From the NCBI GenBank assembly GCA_025359135.1, contig JANYHJ010000002.1, forward strand, positions 1 to 33,119: a DNA stretch of 33,119 bases, given 5' to 3'. Positions 7,993 through 15,483 of the stretch are shown here, piece after piece. Both the position numbers and the translations under genes were made by a program. The first letter of the stretch is position 1. Each line of letters begins with the position of its first letter. The DNA is from Gemmatimonadota bacterium. Its GTDB lineage: Bacteria > Gemmatimonadota > Gemmatimonadetes > Gemmatimonadales > Gemmatimonadaceae. Under the pieces are notes generated by a model. That model saw only the letters and a program-made list of their open reading frames with translations, was not told where the DNA came from and did not search any database.

Positions 7993-8898
7993 TCAGACGC
8001 GCAGCATCCCTTCGGCCATCATCACCGTCGAGCCGCCGACGCGCACTGCCGTGATCTGGCCCGCCGCCTTGTCGGCTTCGATTTCCAGAATGCTCGGGCG
8101 TCCCATCTCGAACCCCTGCTCGATCACCCAGCGCAGCGTGCCGTCGGTGGCGTGATCGCGCGCGGCCAGGTAGCCCGCGAGCGCCACGGCCGCACCGCCC
8201 GTCGCCGGATCCTCGGCTACGCCCAGCGCCGGGCCGTACATGCGCGCGCGCACGTCATGACCGGGGAGTTCGGCGTCACGCGAGAAGACGACGATCGACG
8301 GCGCCCACCAGCGCGCGAGCACCGCTTCCCACCGGTCCATGCGCAGCCGAGAGCGGGCCACCGCGTCGCGATTCTTGAGCGGCACGAAGAGGAACGGCAC
8401 GCCACACGACACGGCCTGCGGTGGCATCGTGCCGCCGATGATGTCGTCCGATTCGATCGAGAGGATTTCCGCGAGCGTCTGGCGCGTGGGCGGTGGTGGC
8501 CCGAACTCGGGGAGCTTGGCCGCAGAGAGTTGAGCGAACGTCGGCACGCCCTTCTCCGCGCGAATCGTCACCGGCACCGGGCCCACGCCCTCCTCGAACA
8601 CGATGCGCGTCTCCGCGCCCGTGAGCGCGATCTCGCCGATGGCCGCGAGCACGTGCGCGGTGCCCACGGTCGGATGCCCCGCGAACGGCATCTCGGTGCC
8701 CGGGGTGAAGATGCGCAGGCGCCTCGTGCCGCCTTGCTCCGGCGGCAGCACGAACACCGTCTCCGAATAGTTGAACTCGCGCGTGATCGCGAGCATCTGC
8801 TCGGTCTCGAGTCCGCGCGCGTCGGGGAGCACCGCCAGCTGGTTGCCCCCGAACGCGACCGTCGTGAAGACGTCGGCCGTGATGTAGCGATACGCCAT
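7993..8898 (-). CDS. PhzF-family isomerase
   Basis: This 301-residue protein belongs to the PhzF/diaminopimelate-epimerase-fold superfamily. It has the start [17 protein letters not shown], the catalytic glutamate in NYSETVFV (E46), [12 protein letters not shown] (about 70-81) closing the first half, and [12 protein letters not shown] in the second half. PhzF itself isomerises dihydrohydroxyanthranilate, but most relatives have unknown substrates and there is no phenazine pathway here. The start ATG (8896-8898) directly follows the pruA stop TAG (8899-8901) with no spacer, so it is almost certainly co-translated with pruA. The related fold of proline racemase makes a role with proline or hydroxyproline-derived compounds conceivable; this is inference only. 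Confidence 0.92.
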   Translation of the reverse strand: MAYRYITADVFTTVAFGGNQLAVLPDARGLETEQMLAITREFNYSETVFVLPPEQGGTRRLRIFTPGTEMPFAGHPTVGTAHVLAAIGEIALTGAETRIVFEEGVGPVPVTIRAEKGVPTFAQLSAAKLPEFGPPPPTRQTLAEILSIESDDIIGGTMPPQAVSCGVPFLFVPLKNRDAVARSRLRMDRWEAVLARWWAPSIVVFSRDAELPGHDVRARMYGPALGVAEDPATGGAAVALAGYLAARDHATDGTLRWVIEQGFEMGRPSILEIEADKAAGQITAVRVGGSTVMMAEGMLRV

Positions 8899-10605
8899 CT
8901 ACTCGGCCGCCATGTGAGGATACGTGTACTGCGTGGGCGGCACGAAGGTCTCCTTGATCGTGCGCGGGCTGACCCAGCGCATGAGGTTCCACTTCGAGCC
9001 GGCCTTGTCGTTGGTGCCGCTCGCACGCGCGCCACCGAACGGCTGCTGCCCGACCACCGCGCCGGTGCACTTGTCGTTGAGGTAGAAGTTGCCGGCGGCA
9101 TTGCGCAGCGCGTGCGTGGCTTCGCCGAGTGCGCCGCGGTCCTGCGAGATGACGGCGCCCGTGAGGGCGTAGGGCGACGTGCGATCGATGACCGCGAGCA
9201 GCTCGTGCCACTTGGCGTCATCGTACACGTAGGCGGTGAGCAGCGGCCCGAAGATCTCCTCGCACATGAGGCGATAGTCCGGCGTCTTCGCTTCCACGAG
9301 CGTGGGCTGCACGAACCAGCCCGTGCTCGCGTCGGCTGTGCCGCCAGCGATGATCGTCGCGTTCGCCCTCGCGTCGGCGAGATAGCCGCTGATCCGGTCA
9401 TGCGCCTTCTTGTCGATGACGGCGCCCATGAAATTCCGGAAGTCGCGCGTGTCGCCCATCTTGATGTCGGCGATCATCGCGACCATCGACTCCTTGACCT
9501 TGGGCCAGAGCGACTTCGGCACGTAGAGCCGGCTCGCCGCCGAACACTTCTGCCCCTGGTACTCGTAGGCGCCGCGCACGGCGGCCACGGCCACCACCTG
9601 CGGATCGGCGCTCGGATGCGCGAGGATGAAGTCCTTGCCGCCCGTCTCGCCGACGATGCGCGGATACGACTTGTACGACCCCATGTTGCGGCCGATCGTG
9701 TCCCACATCGAGTTGAAGACCGTCGTGCTGCCCGTGAAGTGCACGCCCGCCAGGTCGCGGTGCGCGAGCGCCACCTTCGAGATCTCGACCGGATCGCCGG
9801 GCACGAAGTTGATCACGCCCGGCGGCAGCCCCGCGGCCTCGAGCAGCCGCATCGTGTAGTACGACGAGAGCATTGCCGCGTTCGACGGCTTCCAGAGCAC
9901 GACGTTGCCCATCAGCGCCGCCGACGTCGGCAGGTTGCCGCCGATCGCGGTGAAGTTGAACGGCGAGACCGCGTAGACGAACCCCTCGAGCGGACGATAG
10001 TCCATCGTGTTCCACGCGCCGGGCGCCGCCACCGGCTGCTCCTCGTAGATCTGCTGCGCGAACATTGCGTTGTAGCGGAAGAAGTCCGCCATCTCGCAGG
10101 CCGCGTCGATCTCCGCCTGGAAGACATTCTTCGACTGTCCGAGCATCGTGGCCGCGTTGAGCGTCGTACGCCACGGGCCGCAGAGCAGGTCGGCCGCGCG
10201 GAGGAAGACCGCCGCGCGATCCTCCCAGCTCCAGTCGGCCCACTCATGGCGCGCGCTCAAGGCGCGCTCGATGGCCTGCGTGGCCTGTGCCGCGCCGCCC
10301 AGGTGCCAGTCGGCGAGCACCTGCTGGTGCGCGTGCGGCATCGTGACCTGATGCGGGGCGCCGACGCGCACTTCCTCGCCACCGATGATCGCGGGAATGT
10401 CGGGGCGTTCGCCGCTCATGCTCGCGAGGCGCGCCTTGAGCTCCGTGCGCTCGGGCGAACCCGGTGCGTACGACTTGATCGGCTCGTTGATGGCCTGTGG
10501 AACGCGGCGTGCCCCGGTGAAGCCCGGGAGCGGCGGCGTGGACGAGGGTGAGGCAGCGGCGCCATTCGAGGCGGCACGCGTGGACGCGGGAGCGGTGGCG
10601 GTCAT
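8899..10605 (-). CDS. pruA: L-glutamate gamma-semialdehyde dehydrogenase (P5C dehydrogenase)
   Basis: It oxidises L-glutamate gamma-semialdehyde (from pyrroline-5-carboxylate) to glutamate with NAD+, the second step of proline breakdown. The 568-residue protein has a full aldehyde dehydrogenase fold: VSPFNFTAIGGNLP (about 213-226), the Rossmann-side FTGSTTVF, catalytic E320 in VGETGGKD, catalytic C354 in GQKCSAASRLYVP, EEIFGPLLTAYVYDD, and GNFYLNDKCTGAVVGQQPFG followed by GARASGTNDKAG near the end. It resembles the stand-alone mitochondrial ALDH4A1 type rather than bifunctional PutA; no proline dehydrogenase gene is in the window. The first roughly 35 residues are Ala/Pro-rich and poorly conserved. 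ATG 10603-10605 is chosen; GTG 10638 is in frame upstream. No Shine-Dalgarno sequence is seen. Confidence 0.94.
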   Translation of the reverse strand: MTATAPASTRAASNGAAASPSSTPPLPGFTGARRVPQAINEPIKSYAPGSPERTELKARLASMSGERPDIPAIIGGEEVRVGAPHQVTMPHAHQQVLADWHLGGAAQATQAIERALSARHEWADWSWEDRAAVFLRAADLLCGPWRTTLNAATMLGQSKNVFQAEIDAACEMADFFRYNAMFAQQIYEEQPVAAPGAWNTMDYRPLEGFVYAVSPFNFTAIGGNLPTSAALMGNVVLWKPSNAAMLSSYYTMRLLEAAGLPPGVINFVPGDPVEISKVALAHRDLAGVHFTGSTTVFNSMWDTIGRNMGSYKSYPRIVGETGGKDFILAHPSADPQVVAVAAVRGAYEYQGQKCSAASRLYVPKSLWPKVKESMVAMIADIKMGDTRDFRNFMGAVIDKKAHDRISGYLADARANATIIAGGTADASTGWFVQPTLVEAKTPDYRLMCEEIFGPLLTAYVYDDAKWHELLAVIDRTSPYALTGAVISQDRGALGEATHALRNAAGNFYLNDKCTGAVVGQQPFGGARASGTNDKAGSKWNLMRWVSPRTIKETFVPPTQYTYPHMAAE

Positions 10606-10653
10606 GGCCGGCAGGGCAACGGGGGCGGCGGCACGCACGCCCCATCGCCGGGA

Positions 10654-10659
10654 AAGCTA
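10654..10659 (-). promoter_or_regulatory. Candidate -10 element for the pruA operon
   Basis: On the minus strand TAGCTT (followed by TCCCGG) lies 48 nt before the pruA ATG. The same TAGCTT hexamer occurs upstream of the genes at 20915 and 23319. No convincing -35 box is visible. Confidence 0.35.
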
Positions 10660-10724
10660 TCGGCGGCGCCGCGCGCTCGCAGCGGGCGCGGCCACCCGGC
10701 CCTCGCCCCGTGCGGTGCAGCCTG

Positions 10725-10730
10725 CATATT
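10725..10730 (+). promoter_or_regulatory. Candidate -10 element of a leaderless promoter
   Basis: CATATT, the only AT-rich hexamer in this divergent region on the plus strand, ends 6 nt before ATG 10737. There is no Shine-Dalgarno sequence (CCACCG precedes the ATG). The geometry matches that at 2981, 20915 and 30009. Confidence 0.35.
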
Positions 10731-10736
10731 CCACCG

Positions 10737-11429
10737 ATGCGCGTTCTCTTCGCCGACGATGACGAGATGATGCGCCTCCTGCTCGGCACCCTCCTCGAGG
10801 CGGCCGGACACGAGGCCGAAGTGGTCCACGACGGCGAGGAAGCCCTCGAGGCATGGCAACAGCGCCAGCACGAGCTGGTGATCCTCGACTGGGTCATGCC
10901 CAAGATCGAGGGCGACGAGGTCTGCCGTCGCATCCGCGAACGCGATCCCGACCGGAAGTCGTTCATCCTGATGGTCACCGCGAAGGACAGCCATGACGAT
11001 CTGGCGCGCGTGCTCGATGCTGGCGCCGACGACTACGTGTCGAAGCCGCTCACGCCGCAGGTCTTCCTGACACGGCTCCGCATCGCGGAGCGGCGCATCG
11101 CGGCCGAGGACACGCGCCGTCGGGCGGAGAAGGCGCTCACCGAGGCGCGCTACCTGGCCGGCATCGGCGAGATCGCGATTGCCGTGCAGCACGAGATCAA
11201 CAATCCGCTCGCCGCCCTGCTCTCGGTCGTCGGTCTGCTGCAGCAGGGGCTCTACGAGCCGCAGGAAGTCCCCGAGGCGCTGAGCGTGGTGGCCGAGCAG
11301 GCCAACCGCATCGCGACGGTCACCAAGCGGCTCAACACGCTCGAGCGCCCGCGCTCCGTCGAGTATGCGTACGGTGAGCGCATGATCGACCTCTCCGGCG
11401 CGCCGAGCAGCGATTCGACGGCGCCGTGA
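10737..11429 (+). CDS. Response regulator receiver with HisKA/DHp-like domain and no kinase core
   Basis: This 230-residue two-component protein has a full receiver domain (about 1-118): acidic pair D7/D8, phospho-acceptor D51 in VILDWVMP, T81, and K103 in SKPL. A helical linker and a DHp-like helix hairpin follow (about 135-205), with the H-box HEINNPLAALLS (H152) typical of histidine kinases. The protein then ends with no ATP-binding (HATPase) domain and no DNA-binding output. It could dimerise through the DHp part or pass phosphate between proteins. The start ATG 10737 gives exactly a complete receiver; the open frame further upstream is not conserved-looking. It overlaps nfo by GTGA, so the two are co-translated. 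Confidence 0.85.
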   Translation: MRVLFADDDEMMRLLLGTLLEAAGHEAEVVHDGEEALEAWQQRQHELVILDWVMPKIEGDEVCRRIRERDPDRKSFILMVTAKDSHDDLARVLDAGADDYVSKPLTPQVFLTRLRIAERRIAAEDTRRRAEKALTEARYLAGIGEIAIAVQHEINNPLAALLSVVGLLQQGLYEPQEVPEALSVVAEQANRIATVTKRLNTLERPRSVEYAYGERMIDLSGAPSSDSTAP

Positions 11430-12325
11430 GCGCGGCGCACTACATCGGCGCGCACTCGGCCGACGCAGGCGGCCCGGCGATGGCGGCGCGCCGCGCGGGG
11501 AAGGCTGGCATGCAGGCGCTGCAGTTCTTCACCGCCAAGCCGACTTTCTACAACGAGAAGGCGAGCGTGAAGCCGGAGAAGGCCGCCGCCTTCCGCGCGG
11601 CGCTCGCGGAGGCGGGAATCGATCCGCGCTTCGTCGTGGTGCACGCGGGGTACGTGCTCAACACGGCGTCGCCCGAACCGGAGAAGTGCGCCAAGGCCGC
11701 GCTCGCGCTCGCGAAGGAGTTCGAGCGCTCGAGCGTGTACGGCGTGGGCGTGGTCTGCTTCCATCCCGGCAGCGCCGGTGATTCGAGCCGCGAGGAAGCG
11801 TGCGCGCGCACCGGCGCCGCGATCACGCAGGCGCTCGCCGCCGTACCCGATGGACCGACGCGCCTGCTCATCGAGAACACCGCTGGCGCGGGCCGCACGA
11901 TGGGCCGCACCGCCGACGAGATCGCGCTCATGCTCTCGCACGTGCCGAAGGAGCTGCGCGCGCGTACGGGCTACGGGCTCGACACCTGCCACCTCTACGC
12001 GAGCGGTCACGATCTCGGGGCGGGCCCCGACGCGGTGAAGGCGATCCTCGACGAGTTCGAGCGCGCCACGGGCGAGCCACCGGGCTTCTTCCACCTCAAC
12101 GACTCGCAGGGCGCGCTGGCATCGAACAAGGACCGCCACATGCTCATCGGCGAGGGGACGATCGGCGTCGAGCCGTTCCGCTGGTTGCTCGCCGACCCAC
12201 GCACGCGTGGCGTGCCGCTCATTCTCGAGACGCCGAACGAGCGCGAGCCCGTGTCCGACACCGATGACACCCCCGATCCGTACGACCTGCGCATGCTCGC
12301 GCTGCTGCGCGATCTCGCCGGCTGA
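11426..12325 (+). CDS. nfo: Endonuclease IV (AP endonuclease, deoxyribonuclease IV)
   Basis: It cleaves DNA 5' to abasic sites in base-excision repair, using three zinc ions in a TIM barrel. The nine expected metal ligands can be placed: H73 (VVHAGY), H113 (CFHPGS), E150 (LIENTAG), D186 and H189 (GLDTCHLYASG), H223 (FFHLNDS), D236 and H238 (NKDRHMLIGEG) and E268 (LILETPN). The length of 299 residues fits bacterial Nfo (about 280-300). The start is GTG 11426, overlapping the stop of the receiver-DHp gene as GTGA, with no own promoter space. An 18-bp palindrome follows its stop. Confidence 0.95.
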   Translation: MSAAHYIGAHSADAGGPAMAARRAGKAGMQALQFFTAKPTFYNEKASVKPEKAAAFRAALAEAGIDPRFVVVHAGYVLNTASPEPEKCAKAALALAKEFERSSVYGVGVVCFHPGSAGDSSREEACARTGAAITQALAAVPDGPTRLLIENTAGAGRTMGRTADEIALMLSHVPKELRARTGYGLDTCHLYASGHDLGAGPDAVKAILDEFERATGEPPGFFHLNDSQGALASNKDRHMLIGEGTIGVEPFRWLLADPRTRGVPLILETPNEREPVSDTDDTPDPYDLRMLALLRDLAG

Positions 12326-12332
12326 CGACGTT

Positions 12333-12350
12333 CCGCTCGGCGCCGAGCGG
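12333..12350 (+). terminator. Perfect 18-bp palindrome, possible terminator hairpin
   Basis: CCGCTCGGCGCCGAGCGG is fully self-complementary (as RNA, a 7-bp stem with a GCGC loop). It starts 7 nt after the nfo stop and ends 30 nt before the next gene. No U-tract follows, so it may instead stabilise or process the mRNA, or bind a protein. Confidence 0.45.
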
Positions 12351-12380
12351 TGGCGCGCCCATCACGCACAAGGAGTTCCC

Positions 12381-14030
12381 GTGAGTGCACCGACTCTCGC
12401 ACGCGCGCTCGGTCGCGCGCTCGCACGCGCGCTCCGTCGCGCCACCGTCACGCTGTTGCTCGCGTCGCCGTGCGCCGTGGACGCGCAGCAGGGCGAGCGC
12501 TGGTCGGTGCAGCTCATGCGCGGCAAGGACACGATCAGCACCGAGCGCGTGACGCTCGGCGCCTCGATGGTGCGGGGCGACCTGCTCGATCGTTCGGGCG
12601 GTGCGCGCCTCGCCTGGTCGATGGACCGCACGAGCACGGGGCCGCGCGCCTTCCAGCTCACGGTGCGCGCGGGTGCGGACGCCCCCAACGTGCCGCCGCG
12701 CCAGCGGGTCGACGTGCGCTTCACGGAGGATTCGGCCATCGGCACCGTCGTCACGGGCACGGCCGCGCCCGTGACGCGTCGCGCCGCGGCGAAGAAGGGC
12801 GCGATTCCCTATGTGAACCCGAGCATGGTGCTCGCGGAGCTGGCCGCGCGCGCGGCACTCAGCGGCGGGGCGGCCGAGGGCACTGCCACGCTCTTCATGC
12901 TCAATGGCACCAGCATGGCCTTCCCGGTCAAGCGCGTTGGCGCCGACTCGGTCGTGATCACCATGGCGGGCCTCGAGCTGCGCGCGCACACGGACGCGGA
13001 GGGACGCATCCTGGGCGGCGCGATTCCCGCGCAGGGGCTCACGATCGTGCGCGGCGCGTGGCTCGATGACGCCGAGCTCAAGTTGCCGAAGCCGGACTAC
13101 AGCGCGCCCGCTGGCGCCCCGTACGACGCCGAAGAGGTCCGCGTGCCCACGACGCGGGGTTACGAGCTTGCAGGCACCTTCACGCGCCCGCGCGGGGCTA
13201 CGGCGAAGCTCGCCGTTGCCGTGACTATCACGGGCTCGGGTCCGCAGGATCGTGACGAGGGGATCCAGGCGTTCGGCGACTATCGCCCGTTCCGCTGGGT
13301 GGCCGACACGCTCGGACGGCGCGGCGTGGCCGTGCTCCGTCTCGATGATCGCGGCACCGGCGCCTCGGGCGGCGACTTCGGCTCGGCAACGAGCGCCGAC
13401 TTCGCCGACGACGTGCGCAGTGCGCTGGCGTGGCTGCGTGCACGGGACGACGTGGATGCGCGCAAGCTGTTCATCGTCGGCCACAGCGAGGGCGGCCTCG
13501 TGGCACCGATGGTGGCGGCCACCGATCCTGCGCTCGCGGGGATCGTGCTGATCGCCGGTCCGGCCAAGACCGGGCGCACGATCCTCGACTTCCAGTTGCG
13601 CAACGGCATCTCCGGCGACACGAGCCTCACCGTGGCCAAGCGTGATTCGGCGCTCGCGCGCGTGCCCGCACGGCTGGAGTCCCTCCTCAAGAGTTCGTCG
13701 TGGCTCACCTTCTTTGCCGATCACGACCCGCTCGCGACCGCGAAGCGAGTGACGGTGCCGGTGCTGATCCTGCAGGGTGCGACGGATCAACAGGTGACGG
13801 CGGAGCAGGCCGAGGCGCTCGCGCAGGCGCTCCGCTCCGGGGGAAATCGCGCCGTGACGGCGCGCGTCTTCCCCGAGACGAATCACTTCATGGTGCCCGA
13901 CAAGAGCGGATTTCCCGGGAATTATGCCAAGCTTCCCTCGATGGCGGTGCGTCCCGAGGTGCTCGGCGCGATCGCGGATTGGGTCGCGGCATTGGCGGCG
14001 CGCCGCACCGCGGGACCCGTCCCCGAGTGA
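12381..14030 (+). CDS. Exported alpha/beta hydrolase (dienelactone hydrolase/S9-like)
   Basis: This 549-residue secreted serine hydrolase has an Arg-rich N-terminus plus hydrophobic core (ATVTLLLASPCAVDAQQ), giving a signal peptide cut near residue 35. A roughly 230-residue N-terminal domain of unknown type (about 40-265) comes before the catalytic domain. That domain has GSGPQDRDE, LRLDDRGTGASGGDF, the nucleophile S369 in VGHSEGGLV, D469 in LQGATDQQV, and H502 in PETNHFMV, a complete catalytic triad. The related secreted YqiA/CocE/prolyl-oligopeptidase-like esterases act on peptides or esters; the substrate here is unknown. Start GTG 12381 is fixed by AGGAG at 12371-12375 (5-nt spacer). Confidence 0.88.
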   Translation: MSAPTLARALGRALARALRRATVTLLLASPCAVDAQQGERWSVQLMRGKDTISTERVTLGASMVRGDLLDRSGGARLAWSMDRTSTGPRAFQLTVRAGADAPNVPPRQRVDVRFTEDSAIGTVVTGTAAPVTRRAAAKKGAIPYVNPSMVLAELAARAALSGGAAEGTATLFMLNGTSMAFPVKRVGADSVVITMAGLELRAHTDAEGRILGGAIPAQGLTIVRGAWLDDAELKLPKPDYSAPAGAPYDAEEVRVPTTRGYELAGTFTRPRGATAKLAVAVTITGSGPQDRDEGIQAFGDYRPFRWVADTLGRRGVAVLRLDDRGTGASGGDFGSATSADFADDVRSALAWLRARDDVDARKLFIVGHSEGGLVAPMVAATDPALAGIVLIAGPAKTGRTILDFQLRNGISGDTSLTVAKRDSALARVPARLESLLKSSSWLTFFADHDPLATAKRVTVPVLILQGATDQQVTAEQAEALAQALRSGGNRAVTARVFPETNHFMVPDKSGFPGNYAKLPSMAVRPEVLGAIADWVAALAARRTAGPVPE

Positions 14031-14159
14031 AATCGTGCCTCTGAGCAAGGTTGCGCAGGGGGAGCGACGCTCGTCCCGAGGGTGACACCGAGCCGGTGAC
14101 GGCGCGCACTCCGGGACTCCTTCCGGGGGCCGCCCCGCTGCCACAGAGGAGAAATTGCC

Positions 14160-14185
14160 TATTGCGCGGGCTGGCTGGCGCAATA
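14160..14185 (+). promoter_or_regulatory. Inverted repeat in a possible promoter of the SWIB gene
   Basis: Perfect 8-nt arms TATTGCGC (14160-14167) and GCGCAATA (14178-14185) are separated by 10 nt. TTGCGC (14162-14167) and TAAGCT (14184-14189) are 16 nt apart and could be -35 and -10 boxes, which would place the dyad over the promoter. The rest of the 214-nt gap after the hydrolase gene shows only weak GC dyads. Confidence 0.4.
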
Positions 14186-14244
14186 AGCTTGTGCGCGTCA
14201 GTGGTACTTGCTCGGAGACACGAACTTCACCACGGAGAGGTCTG

Positions 14245-14565
14245 ATGGCTGCCAAGAAGAAGGCGAAGAAGGCGACCAAGAAGGTCGCGAAGAAGTCGGC
14301 GAAGAAGGCTGGGAAGCGCAAGCCGAACGCGGCGTTCATGAAGCCCGTTCAGCCGAGCGCGACGCTCGCCGCCGTTGTGGGCGACAAGCCGATTCCGCGC
14401 ACGGAAGTCACCAAGAAGCTCTGGGCGTACATCAAGAAGAACTCGCTCCAGGACAAGAAGAACCGCCGCATGATCCACGCGGACGACAAGCTCAAGCCGG
14501 TCTTCAAGAAGGACATGGTCAACATGTTCGAGATGACCAAGCTCGTGAGCAAGCACCTCTCGTAA
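14245..14565 (+). CDS. SWIB/MDM2-domain protein with lysine-rich N-terminal tail
   Basis: This small basic protein (106 residues) has two parts. Residues 2-27 are a Lys/Ala tail (KKKAKKATKKVAKKSAKKAG) like histone H1 or HU-extension tails, suited to binding DNA. Residues about 30-106 are a SWIB domain, seen in TEVTKKLWAYIKKNSLQDKKNRRMI and the FEMTKLVSKHLS end. SWIB domains are best known from eukaryotic chromatin remodellers but also occur as short bacterial proteins, including in Chlamydiae, where they are linked to chromosome condensation or topoisomerase. A nucleoid role is likely by inference. Start ATG 14245 has GGAGAGG just upstream. It is a single-gene unit closed by a strong hairpin. 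Confidence 0.9.
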   Translation: MAAKKKAKKATKKVAKKSAKKAGKRKPNAAFMKPVQPSATLAAVVGDKPIPRTEVTKKLWAYIKKNSLQDKKNRRMIHADDKLKPVFKKDMVNMFEMTKLVSKHLS

Positions 14566-14566
14566 C

Positions 14567-14580
14567 ACCGCTTCGGCGGT
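14567..14580 (+). other. Small UUCG-tetraloop hairpin
   Basis: ACCGC-TTCG-GCGGT forms a 5-bp stem with a stable UUCG tetraloop right after the SWIB stop codon. It comes just before the larger terminator hairpin and probably protects the 3' end. Confidence 0.5.
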
Positions 14581-14584
14581 ACGG

Positions 14585-14618
14585 CGAGGGGGCGCGCCCG
14601 AAACGGCGCGCCCCCTCG
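14585..14618 (+). terminator. Strong terminator hairpin after the SWIB gene
   Basis: A perfect 14-bp stem (CGAGGGGGCGCGCC at 14585-14598 with its complement at 14605-14618) encloses a CGAAAC loop. Only two T residues follow, as is common in very GC-rich genomes, so the stem must do most of the work. It separates the SWIB gene from lepB. Confidence 0.75.
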
Positions 14619-14654
14619 TTGCGTAAGGCCTCTGGCCTGCGCGACAGCTCCCCG

Positions 14655-14666
14655 GGGGACGTCCCC
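14655..14666. other. 12-bp palindrome upstream of lepB
   Basis: GGGGACGTCCCC is a perfect dyad, partly overlapping a second one (TCCCCGGGGGA). It lies 26-37 nt before the lepB start, between the SWIB terminator and lepB, where lepB's own promoter should be. It could be an operator; nothing else supports this. Confidence 0.3.
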
Positions 14667-14691
14667 GCTCCATCACCAACAGCCATTGCCC

Positions 14692-15483
14692 GTGGCCCGC
14701 AAGAAGAAATCCCAGAAGCCTTCCACGTCCGAGTCCGTCGTCGCGCAGGTGCGCAGCGGGGGCGCAGGCGCACCGCTGAAGCAGAAGGTGATCGAGTTCC
14801 TCAAGTCGATCGGCTCGGTCCTGGTCGTCTTCTTCGTGCTGCGCATCTTCCTCGTCGAGGCCTATCGCATTCCCTCGGGGAGCATGGAGCCCACGCTGCT
14901 CATCGGCGACTGGCTCTTCGTGAACAAGCTCCGCTTCGGCCCGCACCTGCCGTTCACCGACATCAACTTGCCGGGCTACGCGGACCCGCAGCGCGGCGAC
15001 GTCGTGGTCTTCGAGTCGCCCACGCAGATCGACCAGCCGTGGGATCCGAACCCGATCCTCGTCAAGCGGTTGATCGGCGTGGCGGGCGACACCGTCTTCA
15101 TGCGCGACGGCGTCGTGCACGTCAACGGACTCGCGGTGCGGCAAGGGTTCGCGAGCAACAATCCCGTCGGTGATGGCACCGAGGTCAATCCGCTCTTCGT
15201 CTGGCAGAAGGCGGTGGAGCTCAAGAACTCGCGCTTCGGCCCGCCGCCCGCCACCGCCACGCACGACAACTGGGGACCGTTGCTCGTGCCGCCCGGGCAT
15301 TTCATGATGCTCGGCGACAATCGCTACAACTCGAAGGACGGCCGTTACTGGGGGCTCGTGCCGCGCGGCAACATCCGCGGACGCCCGCTCTTCGTCTACT
15401 ACTCGTACAACGGCGAGAGCGATCGCGCGCTGCCGTTCATCACCGACATTCGCTGGGGCCGGCTGGGGCATTGGATCGAGTAG
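14692..15483 (+). CDS. lepB: Signal peptidase I
   Basis: It removes signal peptides from exported proteins at the outer face of the inner membrane. The 263-residue protein has a Lys-rich cytoplasmic start, one membrane anchor (about 38-57, IGSVLVVFFVLRIFLVEAY), the nucleophile S64 in PSGSMEPTL, RGDVVVFESP, the general base K125 in LVKRLIGVAGD, and the GDNRYNSKDGRYWGLV box. The several exported proteins in this window would be among its substrates. Start: GTG 14692, with TTG 14686 two codons upstream as an alternative; neither has a clear Shine-Dalgarno sequence. Its last 13 nt overlap the next gene. Confidence 0.95.
   Translation: MARKKKSQKPSTSESVVAQVRSGGAGAPLKQKVIEFLKSIGSVLVVFFVLRIFLVEAYRIPSGSMEPTLLIGDWLFVNKLRFGPHLPFTDINLPGYADPQRGDVVVFESPTQIDQPWDPNPILVKRLIGVAGDTVFMRDGVVHVNGLAVRQGFASNNPVGDGTEVNPLFVWQKAVELKNSRFGPPPATATHDNWGPLLVPPGHFMMLGDNRYNSKDGRYWGLVPRGNIRGRPLFVYYSYNGESDRALPFITDIRWGRLGHWIE

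Noticed and set aside
7993..8898. Phenazine biosynthesis locus
   Set aside because: Only a PhzF-family protein is present; no other phz gene is nearby, and the neighbour is pruA.
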